DNA from: VRUB01 sp046758085
GTDB taxonomy: Bacteria; Pseudomonadota; Gammaproteobacteria; Acidiferrobacterales; SPGG2
Length of the DNA stretch: 33,766 nt
Assembly (NCBI GenBank): GCA_046758085.1
Contig: JBHHZP010000024.1
Span: 1 to 33,766, forward strand
Reading direction: 5' to 3'
The notes below the pieces were generated by a model. It saw nothing but the letters and a program-made list of their open reading frames with translations. It was not told where the DNA came from and ran no database searches. The translations under genes were made by a program, and so were the position numbers. Position 1 is the first letter of the stretch, and the number at the start of each line of letters is the position of its first letter. Shown here in pieces: positions 15,552-24,082 of the stretch.

Positions 15552-17111
15552 ATGGAGCCCAAAGGCCGATTGTCGCTGGCACAATCAAAACGCCACAGCC
15601 TGTTGATCATCCTCATCGTCGTGACCATCGCGGGGGCGGCGGGCCTCTGGGCCATTGACAGGGAAACCCGCCTGCAAGAGGCCGCGTTCGTGCGTCAGCT
15701 GGTGAGGGCGAACGCCCGGCTAATCACTAAGCTGCTTGCGATTCAGCGCGACCGCGTCCGCGATCTGACCACACGCAATGACGTGCACGCGCTATTACGC
15801 CAGCGCGACCGCGGTAACGCCGGGCAATGGGTGAAAGAAATGCGGGGGAATCTCACAGCGGACGCGGGGTTGATGCTGCTTGACAAGGATGGGCGCATCC
15901 TGGGCAATGCAGGGGGTCCGGCGCTCGTGCCCGAAGCACTGACCACACAGGATCAGCATTCCGGCCGCGCGCGGCCGGCTCAATCCCTGATCGACTGGCT
16001 GAGCCTCAGCGAAGACCGATACGGGATAGTCGCACCCGTCGTCGACAGTGCCGGTAAGACACCTATCGGCTCTGTATTCGCGACATTCACCCTGGACTCA
16101 TTGCGCTCAGCATTGCAAGATTTCGTCGAGCCCCGCCAACGCCTGGTGCTGCGGACCGCCGACGGGCGCATTGTTGCGGAGACCGAGGACACAGCTGGCA
16201 GGGCGCGCCCCATACGGGCCGCCACTGATGTTGCTGGCAGCGGGTGGCAGCTTGAGCTGGCGCAACCGCCGGGCCGTCGTCATGTGGCCTATCTGATTGT
16301 CGCGGGAGCAGTGTCCATCGTCGCCCTGGCAGCCATCGTCCTCATAGCACTTAGTCTGCAGCTGCTGCGAACTACGGCGCGCGAGCTCAAGCACCTCACC
16401 GCCTATTTGGATCAGATCGGATCAGGGCCCGTTGCGATACAGCTCCCAGCCATCACGCTCGAAGAAATCGGTGCATTCCTGCCCGTCATCCAACGCGTTT
16501 CCACGGCACTGCACAAGAAACAAAAACAGATCACGGAGCTCAGCCTGACCGACCAGCTCACCAAGCTACCCAACCAGTTTTACTTCTTCGAGCAACTGCG
16601 CCACGCCTATGAACTCGTGCGTCGTGGCGCGAGCATTTCCATTCTGGCTGTGGAGATCGACAATTTCCAAAAAGTAAATGACGTCCTCGGGCGCGAGGGC
16701 ACAGACCAGATCTTGCAAATGCTAGGTGAGACGCTTCGACAACAAACGCGCAAGAGTGACTTCGCGGCCCGGCTTGGCGTGTATGACTTCGCCACCATCT
16801 TCTATAACGCCAAAGGCGAGCTGATGCAGCCACGGCTGGAGCAGATACAGCGGGACTTTGACGAGCGCCACCAAAGCAGCATGCTGGGGCCATTGCGCTG
16901 CACACTGAGCTGCGGACTGGTCTGCATCGACGTGCACAGAGACAAACGCGCTGAAGACTGCCTCGCTCAGGCCGAACGCGCGCTCCATGTGGCCAGGGCT
17001 GCGGGCGGGAACCATATCGAGATCGCGATTACACCGGCTACCGACGCGGCGGCACAAGATAGCGATGGCAGCACGATCCTTGCGAACAAGCTGGCAAAAA
17101 AACAACCCTAG
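15552..17111 (+). CDS. Membrane-bound GGDEF-domain protein with degenerate signature
   Basis: A 519-residue signalling protein. Two membrane segments (about 15-35 and 245-270) bracket a periplasmic sensor of about 210 residues, of CACHE-like layout by size only. A linker helix follows, then a GGDEF fold opening at SLTDQLTKLPNQFYF and including IDNFQKVNDVLG. The catalytic signature is Gly-Val-Tyr-Asp-Phe at 409-413 instead of GG(D/E)EF, so diguanylate cyclase activity is unlikely; it may bind GTP or act by protein contact. The ATG at 15552 has AGGAAA 10 bases upstream, while the TTG at 15501 has none. It is followed convergently by the TetR-like gene. Confidence 0.85.
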   Translation: MEPKGRLSLAQSKRHSLLIILIVVTIAGAAGLWAIDRETRLQEAAFVRQLVRANARLITKLLAIQRDRVRDLTTRNDVHALLRQRDRGNAGQWVKEMRGNLTADAGLMLLDKDGRILGNAGGPALVPEALTTQDQHSGRARPAQSLIDWLSLSEDRYGIVAPVVDSAGKTPIGSVFATFTLDSLRSALQDFVEPRQRLVLRTADGRIVAETEDTAGRARPIRAATDVAGSGWQLELAQPPGRRHVAYLIVAGAVSIVALAAIVLIALSLQLLRTTARELKHLTAYLDQIGSGPVAIQLPAITLEEIGAFLPVIQRVSTALHKKQKQITELSLTDQLTKLPNQFYFFEQLRHAYELVRRGASISILAVEIDNFQKVNDVLGREGTDQILQMLGETLRQQTRKSDFAARLGVYDFATIFYNAKGELMQPRLEQIQRDFDERHQSSMLGPLRCTLSCGLVCIDVHRDKRAEDCLAQAERALHVARAAGGNHIEIAITPATDAAAQDSDGSTILANKLAKKQP

Positions 17112-17177
17112 CGCGGCCACCAGCCGGCGTCCCGCTGTTTCCGGCCAACCCGGGCCTCAAGCCCAAACGCCTTGCCA

Positions 17178-17822
17178 TCAAGATAAAAACGAATTTCCGG
17201 TCGAGTCGGAGCGACGCCCGGCTTTCGTGGGCCGCGGCCATTGACCCCACACCCACTTTGACATCATCTGCGCGCCGGTGAGCAGGCGCTCCAGGAGTTC
17301 GCCTGTGCGCCTGTTGTTCTCGGAGTCGTCACGCATCCAGTAGAAGAAAGTCACCAGATATATTGCAGTGGTTCCGGTTTCCTCCAGCGCCCGGCGCAGG
17401 AAGGTCGCGTCGCGCTGTGCGGCCTCGCGGAACCATTGCACCGTGCGACTGATACGCAGGAGCCCGGGAAGCTGCACGTGCAGGTGCCCAGGTTCCATCT
17501 TACCGCAGATCATCTCACGGGTGACCTTCTTGTGTGCGGCCAGCGTCGTAAGCCACACCATGATCGCTCGATGCAAGCGCTGCCGGGAGGGCAAGGCTTG
17601 AAACTGTGGCGTGGCCGCATCATCGAGCATGGCCCGGTCAGCGCGGTCGAACCAGGCATCGACGAGTTCTTCCTTTTCCCGGAAGTGAGCCCGGATATCG
17701 TTCAGGCTTAGACCCAACGCCGCCGCGACGTCGTGCAATCGCACTGCTTCCCACGAGCTTGTCTCGGCAAGAGCGAGCGCCGCGTCGACAATCTTGTCTC
17801 TCAGCACATTGGTCCGCGCCAT
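17178..17822 (-). CDS. TetR-type or COQ9-like protein
   Basis: A 214-residue all-helical protein. Residues 8-55 match a TetR helix-turn-helix domain (ILDAALALAE-like start, VAAALGLSLNDIRAHF recognition part, then FREKEELVD). The C-terminal half, with YLVTFFYWMRDDSENN and TGELLERLL, recalls COQ9, a TetR-fold protein that binds lipid in ubiquinone synthesis, more than a typical drug regulator. Two readings remain: a transcriptional regulator or a COQ9-like lipid carrier. It lies downstream of lpxC on the same strand and no obvious target gene diverges from it. Confidence 0.7.
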   Translation of the reverse strand: MARTNVLRDKIVDAALALAETSSWEAVRLHDVAAALGLSLNDIRAHFREKEELVDAWFDRADRAMLDDAATPQFQALPSRQRLHRAIMVWLTTLAAHKKVTREMICGKMEPGHLHVQLPGLLRISRTVQWFREAAQRDATFLRRALEETGTTAIYLVTFFYWMRDDSENNRRTGELLERLLTGAQMMSKWVWGQWPRPTKAGRRSDSTGNSFLS

Positions 17823-18006
17823 GACTCGTTAGCCCCGTCGCCCTCAGCAATAGCGTAGACCGCGAAGGTCGCGACCAAAACCAGATCACGTCTCGCCTGG
17901 AAGAATCAGTATGTTACACGCCGCACCAAGGCGCAAATCCTTTCCACCACGGCAGGGGAGAGCAAGCAGCGGGCACCGAGCGGCGTCGGCACACCGGGAT
18001 ATTGGC

Positions 18007-18936
18007 TTAGACGGTGGTTTCGACAGGCTGCAGATAGGGAATGGGGGCCGGGCGGGCATCGTCGTAGGTAACCAGCTCCCACGCATCGTTGCTGGCGAGC
18101 AGGGTGCGCAGCAGGCGGTTGTTCAGCGCATGCCCGGATTTATGGCCACTGAACGATCCGATCAGGCTGTGACCCAGAAGATAGAGATCACCGATGGCAT
18201 CGAGGACCTTGTGCTTGACGAACTCGTCCTCGTAACGCAGGCCATCTTCATTAATCACGCGATAGTCATCGAGAACAATGGCGTTATCCAGGCTACCGCC
18301 CAGCGCCAGCTTCTGCTCGTGCAGATGCTCGATGTCGCGCATGAAACCGAACGTGCGAGCCCGGCTCACTTCCTTCAAAAACGATGTCGATGAAAAATCG
18401 AGCTCGGACTTGCGGCAGCTGCTCTTGAAGATCGGATGGTCGAAGTCAATGCTGAATGCGACCTTGAAACCCTCGTACGGGTCAAAGCGTGCCCATTTGT
18501 CGCCGTCTTTAACACGGACCGTGCGTTTGATGCGCAGAAACCGCTTGGATGCATCTTGCTCGGTGATGCCCGCCGACTGCACCAGGAAGACAAAGGGGGC
18601 CGCACTGCCATCCATAATCGGGACCTCAGCAGCACTCACATCGATGTAGGCGTTGTCGATCCCGAGGCCGGCGAGCGCCGAGAGCAGGTGCTCCACGGTG
18701 GAAACCCGTACTCCGTCTTTGACCAACGTGGTCGATAGGCTGGTATCGCCGACACTATCCGGGTGGGCCTTGATCTCGATGTCCCGGTCGAGGTCGGTAC
18801 GGCGAAAGACAATGCCGCAATTCACTGGCGCAGGTCTGAGGGTGAGATAGACCTTCTGGCCGGTGTGCAGCCCGACGCCGGTGGCCGTGATGAAATTCTT
18901 AAGGGTGCGCTGCCGATAGTTAGAGGCGATCGCCAT
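18007..18936 (-). CDS. lpxC: UDP-3-O-acyl-N-acetylglucosamine deacetylase
   Basis: LpxC performs the committed step of lipid A synthesis, removing acetate from UDP-3-O-acyl-GlcNAc in the cytoplasm. At 309 residues it has the standard length with four extra at the front. All zinc and catalytic residues are in place: Glu82 and His83 in TVEHLLSA, His242 and Asp246 in HKVLDAIGD, and His269 in GHKSGH, each four later than in E. coli. The ATG has AAGGGAG upstream. The gene is not next to ftsZ, its usual gammaproteobacterial neighbour; here it lies between xerC and a TetR/COQ9-like gene. Cellular control is usually by FtsH proteolysis of the C-terminal tail. Confidence 0.96.
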   Translation of the reverse strand: MAIASNYRQRTLKNFITATGVGLHTGQKVYLTLRPAPVNCGIVFRRTDLDRDIEIKAHPDSVGDTSLSTTLVKDGVRVSTVEHLLSALAGLGIDNAYIDVSAAEVPIMDGSAAPFVFLVQSAGITEQDASKRFLRIKRTVRVKDGDKWARFDPYEGFKVAFSIDFDHPIFKSSCRKSELDFSSTSFLKEVSRARTFGFMRDIEHLHEQKLALGGSLDNAIVLDDYRVINEDGLRYEDEFVKHKVLDAIGDLYLLGHSLIGSFSGHKSGHALNNRLLRTLLASNDAWELVTYDDARPAPIPYLQPVETTV

Positions 18937-19112
18937 GCAACTCCCTTTGCCCCGACCGTGCCGGCTGGTTGATGATTATTTCTAGCATTTGGTGTTCTTG
19001 CTCTACGACTAGAATCTACGACGCGGTGTCACCCAGTTATGTCCCATTTCTAAGAGGTTTTTCCAGTGTAGCACACGCTCCGCATGACCCCAAACCGCAG
19101 ACTGAAATTGGA

Positions 19113-20045
19113 TCAGCCCTTACCGCGGGTGGGCGGCTTGCTGCCTGCCTTGGCGCGGGCGCGCGGGTGAGCCCGATCGTACACCTGTGCCAGGTGTTGG
19201 AAGTCGAGGTGGGTGTAAATCTGGGTCGTGGAGATGTCGGCATGCCCCAGCAGCTCCTGGACAGCCCGCAGGTCGCCGCTGGACTCGAGCAGATGGCTGG
19301 CGAAGGAGTGGCGCAACATGTGCGGGTGAACCGGCACACCCAGCCCCCGGGCACGCGCGCATCGGAGCACCCGCAGCTGCACCGCGCGGTGCCCCAGACG
19401 GCGGCCGTGGCCTCCAATGAACACCGCCGGCTCGTCCTTCGTGGCGAGCGGCCCACGCACAACCAGCCATCGGCCCAGTGCCTCGCGGGCGAAACGGCCG
19501 ACCGGCAACAACCGGGTCTTCGCCCCCTTGCCGGTCACGCGAACGAGCCCCGCCCGCAGGTCCAGATCGGCCAGGTTCAGCCTCACGATCTCATCGAGGC
19601 GCAATCCGCACGAGTACAGCAGCTCGAGCAGTGCGCGGTCACGCACTGCGAGCATACCGTCGCCGGGCAGCGTGACCAGGCGCCCAGTCTGCTCCGCGCT
19701 CAGGGCCTTGGGCAGGGCCTTTTTGATCTTGGGGCCCGGGACACCTACAGCGGGATTACGCGTGACCGCTTTCTCGCGCAGCAGGAAACGATAGAGCCCG
19801 CGCGCCGCGGACAGGCCGCGGCGAATAGTTCGACCGGATTGCCCCTGGCGATGCAGGGTTGCCACCCACGCCCGCACCTGCCGTGGATCCAGCGTCTGCC
19901 AGTCGGGAATGCTGCGCGCTCGGCAAAATGCGATCAGTTGCTCCAGATCGCGACGGTAGCCTTCAATGGTGTGCGGGGACAGGCGGCGCTCGTCGCGTAA
20001 ATGACCCAAGAATCGGGTTACTTGGCGTTTGGCGCGCGCTTCCAT
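19113..20045 (-). CDS. xerC: Tyrosine recombinase XerC
   Basis: XerC with XerD resolves chromosome dimers at dif near the septum. Counting from the ATG at 20045 (310 residues) the N-terminal SAM-like binding domain (about 5-90) is followed by the catalytic domain with Arg149 (CGLRLDE), Lys173 (TGKGAKTR), His242 and Arg245 (HMLR), His268 (LLGHAD) and the nucleophile Tyr277 (ISTTQIYTHLD). The spacing matches E. coli XerC. It begins 14 bases after the DUF484 stop, the common DUF484-xerC pairing. A longer in-frame start upstream would only extend into DUF484 antisense-like junk and is rejected. Confidence 0.95.
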   Translation of the reverse strand: MEARAKRQVTRFLGHLRDERRLSPHTIEGYRRDLEQLIAFCRARSIPDWQTLDPRQVRAWVATLHRQGQSGRTIRRGLSAARGLYRFLLREKAVTRNPAVGVPGPKIKKALPKALSAEQTGRLVTLPGDGMLAVRDRALLELLYSCGLRLDEIVRLNLADLDLRAGLVRVTGKGAKTRLLPVGRFAREALGRWLVVRGPLATKDEPAVFIGGHGRRLGHRAVQLRVLRCARARGLGVPVHPHMLRHSFASHLLESSGDLRAVQELLGHADISTTQIYTHLDFQHLAQVYDRAHPRARAKAGSKPPTRGKG

Positions 20046-20059
20046 CGGCTCGGTGGGGG

Positions 20060-20764
20060 CTACCGCAGGTATTTCGCGACACCCCGCATGAGGAGCTCCC
20101 CTAGCCTGACCAGGTACAGGGTGCCCATGTCGGGATGAAACCGATGCGGGTCGCGGCTGCCCAGACAGAGCACGCCTCGCGGGATCTCGCCTCCGAGGGC
20201 AACCATGGCGGTTGACTTGACGTCCGCGGCACCCGCGCCGAACAGATAGCCCATCATCTTGCTGTCGTACTTGCCGCCGCAAATAGGGCGGCCACCGACG
20301 AACTGCTTGAGCAACGTGGCAAGCTGCTTGTCATCCCGGCTGGCGAACTCCGGGCGCCCGGCGCTGCCGGGGGCGCCCTGCACGAAGCGGATCACCACCT
20401 GGTCCAGCTTGAACTCCTGGCGCAGCAGATCCTGGGCGGTATTCAACAAATCATCCAGAGACCCGGCGTCGATCATCGCCAGACTGAAATGATGCAGCCG
20501 CTCACCCAGCACATCATTTTCCCGAGCGATCGTGACCAGCTCACGCAGCTGCTGCTGCAGCCGTTGGTTCTGCTCTCGCAGGACCTGCAGCTGGCGCTCG
20601 ACCAGGGAGATGGCGTTTCCGGTATCGGGATGGGGCACCTTGAGATCGGCGAGCACGTCGCCATGGCGCAAGAAATAGTCCGGGTTATCTTCCAGATAAC
20701 GGGCTACCGCTTCCTCCCATGTAAGCTCTTTTTGTTGTTCGCCGGTCGGCAGTTTCTGGCTCAT
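20060..20764 (-). CDS. DUF484 family protein
   Basis: A 234-residue cytoplasmic protein of the DUF484 family, which adopts a GAF-like fold and is nearly always found between dapF and xerC. Residues 15-50 hold the typical WEEAVARYLEDNPDYFLRH motif, then a long helix rich in Gln and Leu (about 54-85, likely coiled coil), and the GAF-like part with ICGG, GVLCLGSRDPHRF and HPDMGTLYLVRLGELL. The start overlaps the dapF stop by four bases (ATGA). Its function is unknown; the linkage suggests a role near XerC or division. Confidence 0.93.
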   Translation of the reverse strand: MSQKLPTGEQQKELTWEEAVARYLEDNPDYFLRHGDVLADLKVPHPDTGNAISLVERQLQVLREQNQRLQQQLRELVTIARENDVLGERLHHFSLAMIDAGSLDDLLNTAQDLLRQEFKLDQVVIRFVQGAPGSAGRPEFASRDDKQLATLLKQFVGGRPICGGKYDSKMMGYLFGAGAADVKSTAMVALGGEIPRGVLCLGSRDPHRFHPDMGTLYLVRLGELLMRGVAKYLR

Positions 20765-21600
20765 AATCGTTCTACATCAACGCTGCCTTCGTAGGTGGTC
20801 ACCGCCGGCCCAGTCAGGTAGACCGGCTCGCCCTCGCCTTTCCATACCACCCTCAGCACGCCGCCTGGAAGCGCGACGTCCACGGCTTCCTCCAGCAGGC
20901 CTCGTTGTCGACCCGCGACCACGGCCGCTGTAGCGCCTGTACCGCAGGCCAGTGTCTCGCCCACGCCACGCTCATGGACCCGCACCCGGATGTGGCGTCT
21001 ATCGACTACCTGCATGAAACCCGCGTTGACGCGCCTGGGGAAGCGCCGATGGTTCTCGATCAATGGCCCCTGAACCTCTACGGTCGCATCATCCAGCTCC
21101 TCTACGAGCTGGACTGCATGCGGGTTTCCCAGTGAAAGCACGCTCACCGACACTCGTTTTCCTTCTATATCTAAATCATAGACCAGCTGCCGCGTATTTG
21201 CCTCAAACGGCACGCTCACCGGGTCGAACTCCGGTATGCCCATGTTGGCCGTCACCGTTCCGTCGGCCTCGATGCGCGGATACACGGGGCCCGCCAGGGT
21301 GGCGATTGCTATCTGGTCTTGGCGCGCCAACCCCCGGTCACGCACGAACCGGGCCATGCAGCGAATCCCGTTACCGCAGTGCTCCACCTCGCCGCCATCG
21401 GCATTATAGATGCGAAGCGTGAAATCCATTTCCCGGTCTTGCGTAGGTTCCAGGATCAGCACCTGATCGCAGCCTATGCCGAACCGCCGCCGCGCGATCG
21501 CACGAATCTGTGCCCGCGACAGTTCGAGGGGGTGATTTATGGCGTCGAACACCACGAAGTCGTTGCCGGCGCCATGCATTTTCGTGAACGGAATACGCAT
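20761..21600 (-). CDS. dapF: Diaminopimelate epimerase
   Basis: DapF converts LL- to meso-diaminopimelate, the penultimate step to lysine and a building block of peptidoglycan. The 279-residue protein starts with the invariant KMHGAGNDFVV. The two catalytic cysteines are Cys75 in EHCGNGIRC and Cys219 in ETLACGTGA. Other matches are FGIGCDQ, LGNPHAV, and VHERGVGET. It is third in the lptM-lysA-methyltransferase-dapF-DUF484-xerC run and overlaps DUF484 by four bases. Confidence 0.97.
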   Translation of the reverse strand: MRIPFTKMHGAGNDFVVFDAINHPLELSRAQIRAIARRRFGIGCDQVLILEPTQDREMDFTLRIYNADGGEVEHCGNGIRCMARFVRDRGLARQDQIAIATLAGPVYPRIEADGTVTANMGIPEFDPVSVPFEANTRQLVYDLDIEGKRVSVSVLSLGNPHAVQLVEELDDATVEVQGPLIENHRRFPRRVNAGFMQVVDRRHIRVRVHERGVGETLACGTGATAAVVAGRQRGLLEEAVDVALPGGVLRVVWKGEGEPVYLTGPAVTTYEGSVDVERL

Positions 21601-21665
21601 ACCAAGAGATTACCGCCTTCGCGGCAGCGAGCAAACCCGCATCATCGCCCGCCCAGGGGCGCCGC

Positions 21666-22331
21666 TCAGGACAGGTACCCCGAGACGATGAGGTGACGGT
21701 CGCTGACCACCTCGAGCCGCAGGCACTCGCCCAGGTCGGCCGCAGTTATCTGCGCGCGGACTTCATCCGGCCGGTAGGCGGCCAGCAGGGAATGAAAAAA
21801 ATCGCGCCGCAGAAGCTCCGATTCGCCGCTGCAGTACTCACCGACGAACTCGGTCGCGCGTCCTACCGACTGCGGGCGCAGGAGATCCATCACCAACACT
21901 GCCGCACCGGCGGTACCGGCATCCTTGAGCGTCTGCCACAGCACCTGCGGGTCCGCCAGATGATGCAACAAGCTGTTGCTGATAAAGGTGTCGAAACCAC
22001 CACTGCGCGGGACCCCCGCCGGCAGGTGAACCTGGAGCAGCTCGATACGCGCCGTCATGCCGGCCGCGCGCACCGCCTTGCGCCCGAGCGATAACATCGC
22101 ATCCGAGCCGTCTATGCCGGTGACGCGACAATCCGGGAACGCACGCGCGAAACGGATGCTGATGTCCGCCGCTCCGCAGCCCAGATCCACTACTTTCCGC
22201 GGGGTGTGAGCGGCCAGGCGTCTGCGAAAATGCTCCACGAAGGCTTGGTGCGGTTCGGAGAAATCCGCGCCTGCATAGGCCCGTGCCTGCTCGGGGTCAA
22301 CCATCAACTCCGGTTCGGGGATGCGTTTCAT
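21666..22331 (-). CDS. Class I SAM-dependent methyltransferase
   Basis: A 221-residue methyltransferase. Motif I is VVDLGCGAADISIRFA (about 47-62), the acidic end of strand 2 is TGIDGSD, and the post-motif part reads DTFISNSLLHHL. The start, MKRIPEPELM then DPEQARAYAGADFSEPH, recalls a conserved gammaproteobacterial family of unknown substrate. It is inserted between lysA and dapF, where most relatives have no gene, separated from lysA by 206 bases of partly repetitive DNA and from dapF by 65. The substrate cannot be inferred; a link to lysine or cell-wall metabolism is only positional. Confidence 0.85.
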   Translation of the reverse strand: MKRIPEPELMVDPEQARAYAGADFSEPHQAFVEHFRRRLAAHTPRKVVDLGCGAADISIRFARAFPDCRVTGIDGSDAMLSLGRKAVRAAGMTARIELLQVHLPAGVPRSGGFDTFISNSLLHHLADPQVLWQTLKDAGTAGAAVLVMDLLRPQSVGRATEFVGEYCSGESELLRRDFFHSLLAAYRPDEVRAQITAADLGECLRLEVVSDRHLIVSGYLS

Positions 22332-22560
22332 GCACCTATAAAGCTAGTGAAAAGCTACAAGTACGAAGGAACAAGGAACACCAAAAACGACTGCGCCCCA
22401 CAGCTGGCCCGCAAGCGCCCCATACATGGATCGCCCATTCCTAAGACCTCTCTGTCCTGGCGAGTTTCAGCGTTTCACGCCGGGACTTGTGGGACACGAA
22501 CGACTGGGTCCCCAGTTTCCTTGCTACTCGCTAGTTGCTACTGGGGAAGTATCGACTCCG
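22332..22560. repeat. Short direct/inverted motifs between the methyltransferase and lysA
   Basis: The gap holds CTAGTGAAAAGCTACAAGTACGAAGG-like sequence (22345-22372, AAGGAACAAGGAAC) near the methyltransferase and CTACTCGCTAGTTGCTAC (22524-22541) at the lysA end. The second motif recurs at 25263-25281. Read on the minus strand it supplies the TAG stop of lysA. Confidence 0.55.
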
Positions 22561-23803
22561 TCGCCAACATCTCGTCAATCGTTTCCCGGCGCCGGACGAC
22601 ATGCAGGTGAACCCCATCGACCATGACCTCGGCTATCAATGGCCGCGTGTTGTAACGCGAGCTCATGCACGCGCCGTATGCCCCGGCACAGCTAATCGCC
22701 AGCAGCTCACCGGGCGCAATCCCCAGCCTGCGATCCCGCGCCAGAAAATCACCGGTCTCGCACACCGGTCCGACCATATCGTAGACCACAACCGGGTGCC
22801 CGGTATCTTCGAACACGGGCTTGACCTCATGCCAGGCATCATAGAGCGCCGGGCGTAGCAGGTCATTCATGGCAGCATCGACGACCGCGAAGTTCTTCGC
22901 CGGGGCGCGCTTGAGATATTGTACCCGCGTCAACAACAACCCTGCCTCGCCTACCAGTGCGCGCCCCGGCTCTATCATGACGCGCAAGTTGTGATGCTGC
23001 GACCCCAGGGCGTTCAATGTTGCATTCAGCGTCGCCACGTACTCTCGCGCCGGCGGCGGGCGCTCAGTGCTATAGCGGATGCCGAGTCCGCCACCCAGAT
23101 CTAAAGTTTGCAACGCGAGCCCGCTGCGGTCCAACTCATCGACTAGGCTGAGCACGCGTTCGAGCGCGTCTACAAACGGCCCCATGTCGACGAGTTGGGA
23201 ACCGATATGGCAAGCGACACCAATGGGGTCGATGTGCGGCAGCTGCCGGGCTTGTGCGTAGAGCTGTGGCGCAGCCTCGATGGGGATGCCAAACTTGTTC
23301 TCCTTCAGGCCGGTCGCAATGTACGGATGGGTATTCGGGTCTACGTCGGGGTTGACACGCAGCGCCACCGGCGCCGCACGGCCGGTCTCCTCGCTTAACT
23401 CGTTCAGGCGTAACAGCTCGCCGTCGGATTCGACGTTGAAGCAGTGAATGCCAATATCAAGCGCCTGGCGTATCTCTTCATCCGATTTGCCAACCCCGGA
23501 GAACACAACCCTGGACGGATCACCGCCGGCACGCAATACGCGTTCGAGCTCGCCACCCGAGACGATATCGAATCCCGAGCCCAGGCGCGCCAATAGGTTC
23601 AGGATGGCCAGGTTAGCGTTTGCCTTGACGGCATAACAGACCAGGTGATCACGGCCGACGAAGGCGTTGTCGAAGGCACGCCATTGGTTCTCGATCATGC
23701 TGCGTGAGTACACGTAGCAAGGTGTACCCACCTGTGCGGCTATCGTCGACAGGGGTATATCCTCGGCATAAAGCTGCCCGTCGTGGTAGGAGAATGCATC
23801 CAT
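22538..23803 (-). CDS. lysA: Diaminopimelate decarboxylase
   Basis: LysA decarboxylates meso-diaminopimelate to lysine with pyridoxal phosphate. The protein has 421 residues from the ATG at 23803, usual for the family. The PLP-lysine motif YAVKANANL lies near residue 60; DIVSGGEL, CHIGSQ, the phosphate-binding LDLGGGLGI, EPGRALV and VCETGDF are present. A TTG at 23815, touching the lptM stop, would add four residues. Its last codons and stop lie in a dispersed repeat (see 22332-22560). It follows lptM directly, an order typical of Gammaproteobacteria. Confidence 0.96.
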   Translation of the reverse strand: MDAFSYHDGQLYAEDIPLSTIAAQVGTPCYVYSRSMIENQWRAFDNAFVGRDHLVCYAVKANANLAILNLLARLGSGFDIVSGGELERVLRAGGDPSRVVFSGVGKSDEEIRQALDIGIHCFNVESDGELLRLNELSEETGRAAPVALRVNPDVDPNTHPYIATGLKENKFGIPIEAAPQLYAQARQLPHIDPIGVACHIGSQLVDMGPFVDALERVLSLVDELDRSGLALQTLDLGGGLGIRYSTERPPPAREYVATLNATLNALGSQHHNLRVMIEPGRALVGEAGLLLTRVQYLKRAPAKNFAVVDAAMNDLLRPALYDAWHEVKPVFEDTGHPVVVYDMVGPVCETGDFLARDRRLGIAPGELLAISCAGAYGACMSSRYNTRPLIAEVMVDGVHLHVVRRRETIDEMLATESILPQ

Positions 23804-23815
23804 GGGGATGGGCAA

Positions 23816-23989
23816 TTACTGCTGGGCTTTCTTGGATTGCTTCTTGTTCTGCTCGCCCTGGTCTGTTTGCTGCTTCTCAGGTTCGGGTAAAAACAAGGGG
23901 CCCTTGTTCCCGCATCCGGTCAGGCTGACAAAAACCGGTGCGAGCACACCTATGACGAGCAAAAACAAAGCGATCCTACGCGTGCGCAT
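23816..23989 (-). CDS. lptM: LPS translocon maturation chaperone LptM (YifL-like lipoprotein)
   Basis: A 57-residue lipoprotein that is short enough to be missed. It begins MRTRRIALFLLVIGVL, a lipoprotein signal peptide, and the lipobox LTGC is followed by GNKGPLFLP, the family hallmark CG(Q/N)KGPLYLP. In E. coli LptM binds the LptDE complex and helps its disulfides to form. The last 22 residues are Gln- and Lys-rich and disordered. The ATG has GAGG about nine bases upstream, and the stop abuts the lysA start, the classic lptM-lysA arrangement. The residues after the lipobox make the call firm. Confidence 0.93.
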   Translation of the reverse strand: MRTRRIALFLLVIGVLAPVFVSLTGCGNKGPLFLPEPEKQQTDQGEQNKKQSKKAQQ

Positions 23990-24082
23990 GATTGGCAGGC
24001 CTCAATGGGATCAATGTCTTAGTCGCAAACCGCCGGTGCTCCGCAGGGTTTAGCACACATGGCGCCAGAATGCAGCATTCCG

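Noticed and set aside
23990..24082. Lysine riboswitch before lptM-lysA
   Set aside because: The gap is only 93 bases and lacks the conserved lysine aptamer core; only a short GAATGC/GCATTC palindrome (24068-24080) is seen.
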